Below, piece after piece: positions 1-6,239 of a stretch of 8,197 nt of DNA (its first letter is position 1; every line of letters starts with the position of its first letter). The position numbers and the translations under genes were made by a program. This stretch comes from Chitinophagaceae bacterium. GTDB lineage: Bacteria; Bacteroidota; Bacteroidia; Chitinophagales; Chitinophagaceae. The notes beneath the pieces are model-generated. The model searched no databases. It was not told the DNA's origin and was given only the letters and a program-made list of their open reading frames with translations. The stretch spans positions 1-8,197 of the forward strand of contig JAGOUF010000079.1 of NCBI GenBank assembly GCA_018061385.1, given 5' to 3'.

Positions 1-1
1 C

Positions 2-904
2 TATTGGGGGTGTAATCAATACATAACTCAAAGAGCATTGGGAGCCGATTTAAAAACTGCCAGAAGTGGTCTTTTGTTTGCTGCTTTTCTTAAATTATTA
101 ATGCCTATAATAGTTGTACTTCCTGGTATTGCAGCTTATGTGTTGCATAAAGAAGGCAACTTTCAAACTGAAATGTTACAAAATGGAGAACTCAATCCAG
201 ATAGAGCTTACCCAGTTTTATTAAATCTTTTGCCAGAAGGGTTAAAAGGCTTGTCTTTTGCTGCATTAACTGCTGCTGTTGTAGCTTCTTTAGCTGGGAA
301 AGCCAATAGCATTGCCACTATTTTTACACTCGATATTTATAAGAAAAATATTAATGTAAATGCTGATGAAAATAAGATGGTTTGGATTGGTAGAATATCT
401 GTAATTCTAGCCATGTTAGTTGCTGTTATTATTGCACCATTATTGGGTATTGATAAAAAAGGGGGGTTTGAATTTATTCAAGAATATACAGGATTTGTAA
501 GCCCAGGTATTTTTGCCATGTTTATTCTTGGTTTCTTCTGGAAGAAAACTAGCTCTAATGCTGCAATGTTTGCAACAGTTGGAGGATTTGTATTAAGTGT
601 AATTTTTAAATTTCTACCTCAATTCGTTAATCTTAGTTGGTTAAAACCATTCGGCTTTGCCACTTTAGTGCAACAAAAAGATGGCTCCATGATTTATGAA
701 ATTCCTTTTTTAGATAGAATGGGTTTTGTATTTATTATTTCTGTTTTGTCTATGATTCTAATTAGCTTATTAGATGCAAAAAGGGGCATTCCGTCAAAAG
801 GGTTAGAAGTTGATAAATCTATGTTTAAAACCAATACAGGATTTGCCATAGGTGCAATGCTAATCATAGGTATTTTAGTAGCATTATATACTATATACTG
901 GTAA
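2..904 (+). CDS. Sodium/solute symporter (SSS/SGLT family), C-terminal part, 5' end outside window
   Basis: Inner-membrane Na+-coupled symporter of the SSS (SGLT-like) family, probably importing a sugar. The reading frame is open from base 2, and the first residues (YWGCNQYITQRAL) match the family's conserved segment before its seventh helix. The TTG at 38 is therefore not a start; the gene is cut by the window edge. About seven hydrophobic helices follow: LLFAAFLKLLMPIIVVLPG, then a helix with the family-typical SLAGKANSIATIFTLDIYK segment (the sodium-site helix in SGLT relatives), then five more up to a C-terminus ending in TIYW. About 300 residues are visible, just over half of a usual 500-600 residue member. 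A secreted family 43 glycoside hydrolase begins 72 bases downstream on the same strand, which favours a pentose or other hydrolysis product as substrate. Family is confident; substrate is inference. No internal break is seen. Confidence 0.9.
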   Translation, partial: YWGCNQYITQRALGADLKTARSGLLFAAFLKLLMPIIVVLPGIAAYVLHKEGNFQTEMLQNGELNPDRAYPVLLNLLPEGLKGLSFAALTAAVVASLAGKANSIATIFTLDIYKKNINVNADENKMVWIGRISVILAMLVAVIIAPLLGIDKKGGFEFIQEYTGFVSPGIFAMFILGFFWKKTSSNAAMFATVGGFVLSVIFKFLPQFVNLSWLKPFGFATLVQQKDGSMIYEIPFLDRMGFVFIISVLSMILISLLDAKRGIPSKGLEVDKSMFKTNTGFAIGAMLIIGILVALYTIYW

Positions 905-976
905 TTGTTATAAATCTTATATGTATGTATAAGTTGGGTTTATAATTATTTCAAATTCACTTCAAATAATTTGGGT
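905..976 (+). promoter_or_regulatory. Candidate weak promoter ahead of the family 43 hydrolase
   Basis: TTG at 905-907 is followed after 22 bases by TAAGTTGG at 930-937. This matches seven of eight positions of the pattern TTG-N17-23-TAnnTTTG described for Flavobacterium and Bacteroides. It would start a transcript about 35 bases before the ATG at 977. The leader has no Shine-Dalgarno sequence. One mismatch in AT-rich DNA is weak evidence, and the hydrolase could equally be transcribed from the symporter's promoter, since no terminator hairpin lies in the gap. Confidence 0.25.
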
Positions 977-2665
977 ATGCAAATAAAAAAATATTTTTCT
1001 TTAATGGTGTTTCTCTATGGCATGCATATCTATTCGGTTGCCCAAAAGCCTTACACCTCTAAAGTTTGGCAAGCTGATAATGGGAATGGCACTTATTCTA
1101 ATCCAATTATTCATGCAGATTATAGCGACCCCGACGTAATACGTGTTGCTGATGATTATTACATGGTTGCTTCAAGTTTTAATTATGTACCAGGGTTGCC
1201 CATTTTACATTCAAAAGATTTAGTAAACTGGACAATTATTGGTCATGCTCTTATTCAACAACCTCCTTACGATAGATTTAATAAAGTACAACATGGAGGA
1301 GGGGTTTGGGCACCTGCAATTCGATTTCATAAAGGAGAATTTTATATTTATTACCCAGACCCAGATGAAGGAATTTATGTTGTAAAAGCTGCTAAAATTA
1401 CTGGCCCTTGGAGTGAGCCTTTGTTGGTGAAAAAGGCTAAAGGTTGGATAGATCCTTGTCCGTTTTGGGATGAAGATGGTAAAGCTTATTTAGTAGCTGG
1501 AGTAGCAGCAAGTAGAAGTGGAATAAAAAGTGTTTTATTGTTGCATAGAATGAGTGCTGACGGAACTCGATTGTTAGACGATGGAGCAATTATTTTTGAT
1601 GGACATGATAAACATCCAACTGTCGAAGGACCTAAATTGCACAAACGAAATGGGTACTATTATGTATTTGCACCAGCAGGTGGCGTTGGACAAGGATGGC
1701 AATTGGTTTTACGTAGTAAAACAATTGATGGACCTTATGAACATAAAATAGTATTAGAGCAAGGTTCTAGTAATTTCAATGGCCCACATCAAGGTGCATG
1801 GGTAGAAACTCAAACTGGAGAAAGTTGGTTTATACATTTTCAAGATAAAGATGCTTATGGCAGAATTGTTCATTTACAACCTATGCAATGGAAAAATGAT
1901 TGGCCAATAATAGGAGTTGATGCAGATGGCAATGGTATTGGAGAGCCAGTAACTACATTTAAAAAACCAAACGTTGGAAAAAGTTATCCAATACAATCAC
2001 CTCAAGAAAGTGATGAGTTTAATACCAACAAAATTGGTTTGCAATGGCAATGGAGTGCCAATAGAAAATCCAATTATTTTATGCCGGCAGGTGCCAACTA
2101 TGGTTTTTTGCGTTTGTTTACAGTGGCTAAAATCGATAGTACATTGAACATCTGGGATGCACCTAATTTATTTACACAAAAATTTCCTGCACCAAATTTT
2201 AGTGCAACAACTAAACTAAATTTTACTGCTCGTGCAAACAATGAAGAAGTCGGTTTAATTATAACAGGATTAGATTATGCTTATATCTCAATAAAGAGAA
2301 ATGAACATGGATTGATTGTAACTCAGGTAAAATGTATTGATGCAGAAAAGGCTAAACCAGAAATAAAATCATCTGAAATATCTGTAAACAATAACAACAT
2401 TTATTTTAAAGTTCAAGTGAGTAACGTACAACCAACTGATGATGATTACAAACAATTTGTAAGAAGCGAAAACAATAAATGGGGCAATGCAAAATGTATT
2501 TTTAGTTATAGTATAGATGGGGTTGAATATAAACAATTGGGCGAACCATTTGCTGCCAAGAAAGGAAAATGGATTGGTGCTAAAGTTGGCTTGTTTGCCT
2601 TGCGAAATGGTAAAGTATACGAAAGTGGATATGCTGATGTGGACTGGTTTAGAATAGATAAATAA
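977..2665 (+). CDS. Secreted family 43 glycoside hydrolase (beta-xylosidase / alpha-L-arabinofuranosidase type)
   Basis: Probable exported hydrolase acting on xylose- or arabinose-containing plant glycans. I start it at ATG 977 (562 residues) because the signal peptide then begins MQIKKYF; TTG 971 is the alternative. A signal peptide with probable cleavage at SVA-QK (residues 22/23) is followed by a five-bladed GH43 propeller at about residues 38-335. The GH43 catalytic triad is readable: general base D51 in YSDPDVIR, the pKa-tuning D159 in GWIDPCPFWD, and general acid E217 in TVEGPKL. From about residue 340 (SPQESDEF) to the end lies a beta-sandwich domain like the C-terminal domain of beta-xylosidases, which helps shape the active site. 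There is no lipobox cysteine, so a periplasmic or secreted protein is likely. The upstream symporter suggests coupled hydrolysis and uptake. Family is firm; the exact substrate cannot be read from sequence alone. Confidence 0.93.
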   Translation: MQIKKYFSLMVFLYGMHIYSVAQKPYTSKVWQADNGNGTYSNPIIHADYSDPDVIRVADDYYMVASSFNYVPGLPILHSKDLVNWTIIGHALIQQPPYDRFNKVQHGGGVWAPAIRFHKGEFYIYYPDPDEGIYVVKAAKITGPWSEPLLVKKAKGWIDPCPFWDEDGKAYLVAGVAASRSGIKSVLLLHRMSADGTRLLDDGAIIFDGHDKHPTVEGPKLHKRNGYYYVFAPAGGVGQGWQLVLRSKTIDGPYEHKIVLEQGSSNFNGPHQGAWVETQTGESWFIHFQDKDAYGRIVHLQPMQWKNDWPIIGVDADGNGIGEPVTTFKKPNVGKSYPIQSPQESDEFNTNKIGLQWQWSANRKSNYFMPAGANYGFLRLFTVAKIDSTLNIWDAPNLFTQKFPAPNFSATTKLNFTARANNEEVGLIITGLDYAYISIKRNEHGLIVTQVKCIDAEKAKPEIKSSEISVNNNNIYFKVQVSNVQPTDDDYKQFVRSENNKWGNAKCIFSYSIDGVEYKQLGEPFAAKKGKWIGAKVGLFALRNGKVYESGYADVDWFRIDK

Positions 2666-2672
2666 CTGAACC

Positions 2673-3104
2673 TTATGAATTGTAACTTGGTATTTCTTCC
2701 AATAAAATTTTATTGCTTGTTTTTAGTCCATAGGTAATTGTACCATTGGTTGTAATTAAATAATCAACTTGTAAAGTTTGATTGTAATTTAATATTTGAG
2801 CAAATGTTTTTTCGTTTACTGGCACATTCATTTCTTTACATTCAACAATCATCCACGGCAAGGAATTTTTATAAACTATGATGTCGCATCTTTTTTTTAA
2901 TTCGCCCAACTTAATTTCTTTTTCTACAGCAATTAAACTTGCAGGATATTCTTTTTCAACTATTAAATATTGAATAAAGTTTTGTCTCACCCATTCTTCT
3001 GGAGTGAGTAAAATCCACTTCTTTCGAATAACATCAAAAATGAATTCTTTGTTATTTTCTTCTTTCATTTTAAAGCCTGCCGATGGGTAAACGATTTTTA
3101 TCAT
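2673..3104 (-). CDS. Stand-alone HsdR N-terminal-like PD-(D/E)xK domain protein
   Basis: A 143-residue protein resembling the N-terminal nuclease domain of type I restriction subunit HsdR (the HSDR_N_2 group), but lacking any helicase or translocase part. The PD-(D/E)xK core is visible: an EKEIKLGELKKRCDIIVY strand-turn-strand with D74, then WMIVECKEM carrying the E88-x-K90 pair. Upstream, TPEEWVRQNFIQYLI is the helix typical of this group, and QILNYNQTLQVDYLITTNG is the conserved part after the core. No hsdS, hsdM or methylase is nearby, so a classical restriction role is unlikely. Such single-domain proteins are common in Bacteroidota and their function is not settled. The gene starts at ATG 3102-3104 and ends 7 bases from the convergent hydrolase stop codon, with no terminator between. 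It is divergent from the AMP nucleosidase gene. Confidence 0.85.
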   Translation of the reverse strand: MIKIVYPSAGFKMKEENNKEFIFDVIRKKWILLTPEEWVRQNFIQYLIVEKEYPASLIAVEKEIKLGELKKRCDIIVYKNSLPWMIVECKEMNVPVNEKTFAQILNYNQTLQVDYLITTNGTITYGLKTSNKILLEEIPSYNS

Positions 3105-3146
3105 ACAGTTTTATGCAACTATTTTCTTATTTTTACAGATGGTTGT

Positions 3147-3154
3147 CAAAGATA
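3147..3154 (-). promoter_or_regulatory. Candidate -7 promoter element of the HsdR_N-like gene
   Basis: Read on the minus strand, this is TATCTTTG, an exact match to the Bacteroidota -7 consensus TAnnTTTG. It lies 42 bases upstream of the ATG at 3104, giving a leader of about 35-40 bases. No TTG sits at the expected 17-23 base distance upstream, so only half of the promoter pattern is met. Confidence 0.4.
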
Positions 3155-3188
3155 CCATAGCTTTATTACTAACGATAAATTGAATATT

Positions 3189-3959
3189 ATGAAGTCGAAA
3201 CAGGAAATTGTAAACAACTGGTTACCGAGGTATACAGGTGAAAAATTAGAAAATTTTGGCAAATACATTTTGCTTACCAACTTTAGTAATTATGTAGAAA
3301 TGTTTGCCAAATTGAATAAGGTAGAAGTGATTGGAAGAGATCGCCCATTTCAATGTGCAACAGCCAATGGAATTACAATAATAAATTTTGGAATGGGAAG
3401 CCCAGGAGCTGCAACAGTAATGGATTTATTAAGTGCAATTGACCCTAAGGCTGTATTGTTTTTGGGTAAATGTGGAGGGTTGAAAAAAAGAAATAAAATT
3501 GGCGATTTAATTTTGCCAATTGCTGCAATACGTGGTGAAGGAACAAGTAACGATTATTTTCCACCAGAAGTACCAGCTATGCCTGCATTTGCTTTGCAAA
3601 AAGCTATCTCAACAACCATAAGAGACCACAATACAGATTATTGGACTGGAACAGTTTATACAACCAATAGAAGAGTTTGGGAACATGATGAAGATTTTAA
3701 AAAGCAATTGAGAAAAGTGAGAGCTTATGCAATTGATATGGAAACTGCAACCATTTTTATGGTTGGGTTCTACAATCAAATTCCAACAGGTGCTTTATTG
3801 TTGGTAAGCGATAGCCCAATGGTGCCAGATGGTGTAAAAACTGAAGCTAGCGATAAAAAAGTAACCTCTCAATTTGTTGATAGGCATTTAAAAATTGGAA
3901 TTGATTCGTTAAAGCAATTAATTAACAATGGTGCAACGGTGAGACACTTGCATTTTTAA
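3189..3959 (+). CDS. amn: AMP nucleosidase, short Bacteroidota form
   Basis: Cytosolic enzyme of the nucleoside phosphorylase fold that hydrolyses AMP to adenine and ribose 5-phosphate, acting in purine salvage and adenylate balance. I start it at ATG 3189 (256 residues, MKSKQEIVNNW); a TTG nine bases upstream is less likely. Family landmarks are FGMGSPGAATVMDLL (phosphate/ribose-binding glycine loop), VLFLGKCGGL, the AIDMETAT motif with E185 that contacts ribose, and LLVSDSPMVPDG with D208, the expected acid at the purine N7. The protein matches only the catalytic half of E. coli Amn (about 480 residues); the N-terminal regulatory domain is absent, as in the short Bacteroidota subfamily. It ends in RHLHF. 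The gene stands alone, divergent from the nuclease-like gene and closed by a strong terminator. The main alternative would be another purine nucleosidase or phosphorylase, but the overall sequence reads as AMP nucleosidase. Confidence 0.88.
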   Translation: MKSKQEIVNNWLPRYTGEKLENFGKYILLTNFSNYVEMFAKLNKVEVIGRDRPFQCATANGITIINFGMGSPGAATVMDLLSAIDPKAVLFLGKCGGLKKRNKIGDLILPIAAIRGEGTSNDYFPPEVPAMPAFALQKAISTTIRDHNTDYWTGTVYTTNRRVWEHDEDFKKQLRKVRAYAIDMETATIFMVGFYNQIPTGALLLVSDSPMVPDGVKTEASDKKVTSQFVDRHLKIGIDSLKQLINNGATVRHLHF

Positions 3960-3961
3960 AA

Positions 3962-3975
3962 TTGTTATATAACAA
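3962..3975. repeat. Perfect 14-base palindrome after the AMP nucleosidase gene
   Basis: TTGTTATATAACAA is perfectly self-complementary and begins two bases after the AMP nucleosidase stop codon. With no loop it is a poor RNA hairpin, so it could be a protein-binding dyad or chance in AT-rich DNA. Confidence 0.4.
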
Positions 3976-3985
3976 GGAAATTCAT

Positions 3986-4024
3986 AAAAAAAGTCATTGT
4001 GGTAATTTACACAATGACTTTTTT
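3986..4024. terminator. Bidirectional rho-independent terminator
   Basis: AAGTCATTGTG (3991-4001) pairs perfectly with CACAATGACTT (4010-4020) around an 8-base loop. It is flanked by an A run on the left and a T run on the right, so a U tract follows the stem in either direction. It ends the AMP nucleosidase transcript from the left and can stop readthrough of the barrel-protein transcript from the right. Confidence 0.9.
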
Positions 4025-4046
4025 CATAGTAGTAGATGAGAATGAG

Positions 4047-4081
4047 AAAATCTTATAGTTATTCAGAAATAATTATAAGAT
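4047..4081 (-). terminator. Terminator hairpin of the sigma factor / barrel protein operon
   Basis: Positions 4050-4063 pair with 4068-4081 in a 14-base stem with a single G-U type wobble and a 4-base loop (CAGA). On the minus strand the stem is followed by TTTT (complement of 4047-4050). It lies about 30 bases after the stop codon of the barrel-protein gene, so it is the first stop signal of that operon, backed up by the bidirectional terminator at 3986-4024. Confidence 0.7.
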
Positions 4082-4109
4082 GAATGACTTACATGTATTG
4101 ATACCATGC

Positions 4110-5516
4110 TTACTCATAACGTTGCTTGTTACCATTTAATTTATATCTTATTCCAAAAGAAATACCTGCAGCACTAAATCTTTGGCTAAAACCATATGCG
4201 GTATTCTGTAGTTTAGTTAAACTGTATCTAAAGTATGGTTCTGCAAAAACATCAATTGAATTGGTTATTGGTTTTATTAAACTTATGCTGCCATATAAAC
4301 TCACACCAACATTGTGTTTGGTAATTCCTACGTCTTCTTTGTTGTTAACATTTACCAACTGATAGCTTGTGTCCAAAGCTTTGCCAGAATACCATGAAGC
4401 AAGATTGATAATAGCTCCACCATTAATTGAAGCCCTAAATTTCTTGTAGTTAAATTCATAACCAATGGTAAGTGGCAATTCAATATTTCTATAATAATTT
4501 TTTGATTGATTCACTAAATAGCCAATTTGTACAGTAGTTGTTGTATCTGCAACTGTTGTTGTATTGCCAAAAGCATCAGTAACTGTTCTAATTACAACAG
4601 TGGTAACCAAACGACGTTCATTTTCTCTTCTTAAGTTAACTTGTTCATTTAATTGAGAAAATTGAATACCAGCCTTAAGCATAATATTATCTGTAATATT
4701 TTTACTAATTCTTATGCCAAGTGTAATGCCACCTCTCATTGTTTCTGCACTATCTTTTTTATCTAAATAAGCAGCATTATCATTGTTGGTACTTAACTTT
4801 TTAAATGTAAATTCTGGTGAAACATAACCTTCAACATACCAATCATTTCTTCGTTCTTTATTTATTTCAGGACAGTCTTGTGGATTGGTAGATTTAAGAT
4901 TAAAATTGGTGAAGAAATCTTGTTTAAGCAATGGTTTTTTGTAGAAAATATTTTGTGTTTGTTCTTTCTTGAAATTTATAGAAGAATTTTCCGTACTTGT
5001 ATTTTTGATTGAATTGGCAGCACTATAATTCTGGAGTTCATTGTTTTCTGTTTGAATATTGAAAGCATTAATTTCAGAAGCATTTGTTGTTGAATTTTCT
5101 GCTATTAATTGCTCAAGTTGTTGAATGTAGTCTTTGTTATGAATTCTTGTGTTGGGCGTTGTTTGGATGTTAAGTTTTGTATTGTTTTTTATTGCAACAC
5201 TAGAATTGTTTATCAATTTAACTTGCTGAGAGTTGGTGTATAGCGTAGATAATTTTACAGTATTTTGTGTATTATTTGTAGCAGCTATTAATTCATTTTT
5301 TTGTTCAACCAAGTGTTGTTGATATAAAATAAAACTGCCAAGTGTACTACTACAAAGTAGTAACGTGAAAATTAAAAATGGTTTACTGTTCCACCAAAAA
5401 ATAGCAGGTCGTCTTTGTTTTTCTTGCACAATTCTGTCCCACATTCCTTCAGGAATAGGGGATGCAAAATTTTCTAATTGCTTTTTTATATGGTTATCAA
5501 ATGAATGATCTTTCAT
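4110..5516 (-). CDS. Single-span membrane protein with C-terminal outer-membrane beta-barrel; likely partner of the ECF sigma factor
   Basis: A 468-residue protein of unproven function. Residues 1-45 are polar and cytoplasmic, with the motif FDNHIKKQLENFASPIPEGMWDRI that I recall as conserved in Bacteroidota proteins encoded beside sigma factors. Residues about 46-65 (PFLIFTLLLCSSTLGSFILY) form one membrane helix, preceded by KQRR, so the N-terminus should face the cytoplasm. Residues about 70-215 are a low-complexity Asn/Thr/Ser/Gln linker. From W226 to the end, alternating aromatic/polar strands (WYVEGYVSPEFTF, LTIGYEFNYKKFRASINGG, AAGISFGIRYKLN) read as a PorT-like outer-membrane barrel. 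The ATG overlaps the sigma factor stop by one base (TAATG), implying coupled translation. By position and topology it may act as an anti-sigma factor, but the 45-residue cytoplasmic part is shorter than classical anti-sigma domains. The helix could instead be an uncleaved or late-cleaved signal sequence. Confidence 0.8.
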   Translation of the reverse strand: MKDHSFDNHIKKQLENFASPIPEGMWDRIVQEKQRRPAIFWWNSKPFLIFTLLLCSSTLGSFILYQQHLVEQKNELIAATNNTQNTVKLSTLYTNSQQVKLINNSSVAIKNNTKLNIQTTPNTRIHNKDYIQQLEQLIAENSTTNASEINAFNIQTENNELQNYSAANSIKNTSTENSSINFKKEQTQNIFYKKPLLKQDFFTNFNLKSTNPQDCPEINKERRNDWYVEGYVSPEFTFKKLSTNNDNAAYLDKKDSAETMRGGITLGIRISKNITDNIMLKAGIQFSQLNEQVNLRRENERRLVTTVVIRTVTDAFGNTTTVADTTTTVQIGYLVNQSKNYYRNIELPLTIGYEFNYKKFRASINGGAIINLASWYSGKALDTSYQLVNVNNKEDVGITKHNVGVSLYGSISLIKPITNSIDVFAEPYFRYSLTKLQNTAYGFSQRFSAAGISFGIRYKLNGNKQRYE

Positions 5517-6052
5517 TATACAGCAATTTTTTGGAGTTGTAAAATTTGATGCTGTAACATTTTTCTAGCTTTTACCAATTGGCTTCTGCTAGTACTAGCT
5601 TGTATTTGTAATAAGTTAGCAATTTCATCGTGTGTATATCCTTCAATCACATTTAAGTTAAATACAACTCTATATCCAAATGGTAATTGATTGATTAATT
5701 TTAGTAAATCTTCTTCTCCTAAATGACTGTAAGCGTAAGAGTCGACTTGGTGAGAGTCGTAATGACTTTCTTTTAATTCACTAAACTCAATGCGTTTCTT
5801 TTGTAAATGTTTCAAGGCACAATTAACCATTACTCTACGCACCCATCCTTCAAAAGAGCCTTCAAATTTAAATTGATGTAGATTGTTAAAAACTCTAATA
5901 AAACCATCTTGCAACATATCTTCAGCTTCCATGTAATCGTTGGCATACCTTAAACATACAGTAAACATTTTACCAGCCAATTGCTCAAAAAGCATTCGCT
6001 GACAAGAAATATCTTGCTTCAAACATCCTCTTATCAATTCGTACTGTGTCAA
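5516..6052 (-). CDS. ECF-type RNA polymerase sigma-70 family factor
   Basis: A 178-residue alternative sigma factor that would direct RNA polymerase to a small regulon. Region 2 is at about residues 20-95: MLFEQLAGKMFTVCLRYA, then AEDMLQDGFIRVFNNL (core binding), then FEGWVRRVMVNCALKHLQKK (-10 recognition). Region 4 is at about residues 115-170: LPFGYRVVFNLNVIEGYTHDEIANLL, then the helix-turn-helix end STSRSQLVKARKML. There is no region 1.1 or 3, as in ECF factors. The start must be TTG 6052: an in-frame stop lies at 6065-6067, no ATG falls between them, and the first internal Met is residue 20, inside region 2. The gene is first in an operon, and its stop codon overlaps the ATG of the membrane/barrel protein by one base. 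No Shine-Dalgarno sequence or good TAnnTTTG promoter is seen upstream; the nearest, TTAGTTTG on the minus strand at 6102-6109, has one mismatch and poor spacing. Confidence 0.93.
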   Translation of the reverse strand: MTQYELIRGCLKQDISCQRMLFEQLAGKMFTVCLRYANDYMEAEDMLQDGFIRVFNNLHQFKFEGSFEGWVRRVMVNCALKHLQKKRIEFSELKESHYDSHQVDSYAYSHLGEEDLLKLINQLPFGYRVVFNLNVIEGYTHDEIANLLQIQASTSRSQLVKARKMLQHQILQLQKIAV

Positions 6053-6187
6053 ATTGAATTTTGTTTATTGTATGGTGTATAATGATTGTAGATACTTTTT
6101 ACAAACTAATGTTGCCTAATTAAAAATGAATGTACAACTTTTTTTAAGATATGTAATGTTATTAAACCTGCTTAAATAGTAGTGAAC

Positions 6188-6227
6188 AAAAAAATACCCC
6201 ACTGTTTTTAACAGGGGGGTATTTTTT
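6188..6227. terminator. Rho-independent terminator after the YceI-family gene
   Basis: An A/T-flanked GC-rich hairpin: CTGTT (6202-6206) pairs with AACAG (6210-6214) over a 3-base loop. After one A-G mismatch, ATACCCC (6194-6200) pairs with GGGGTAT (6216-6222), and the stem continues into the A and T runs. On the minus strand a seven-T tract follows the stem, ending the YceI-family transcript 12 bases after its stop codon. A run of six Ts on the plus strand makes it potentially bidirectional. Confidence 0.88.
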
Positions 6228-6239
6228 ATAATTTATAAA

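Noticed and set aside
38..40. TTG as a start codon for the symporter
   Set aside because: The frame is open to the window edge, and the upstream residues match the conserved symporter segment, so the gene is simply truncated by the window.
462..473. Homopolymer stretch of As followed by Gs in the symporter as a possible frameshift or slippage site
   Set aside because: The protein reads through in one frame with family-like sequence on both sides, so there is no evidence of a shift.
2673..3104. A type I restriction-modification system
   Set aside because: Only the short N-terminal-like nuclease domain is present; no helicase, specificity or methyltransferase gene is visible on either side.
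4126..4362. Plus-strand open frame of 78 codons
   Set aside because: It lies entirely inside the barrel-protein gene on the other strand, and its product looks like no family I recognise.
6053..6239. A small RNA or small gene between the sigma factor and YceI-family genes
   Set aside because: Apart from the terminator at 6188-6227, I see no start with a plausible coding frame and no paired promoter elements at proper spacing.
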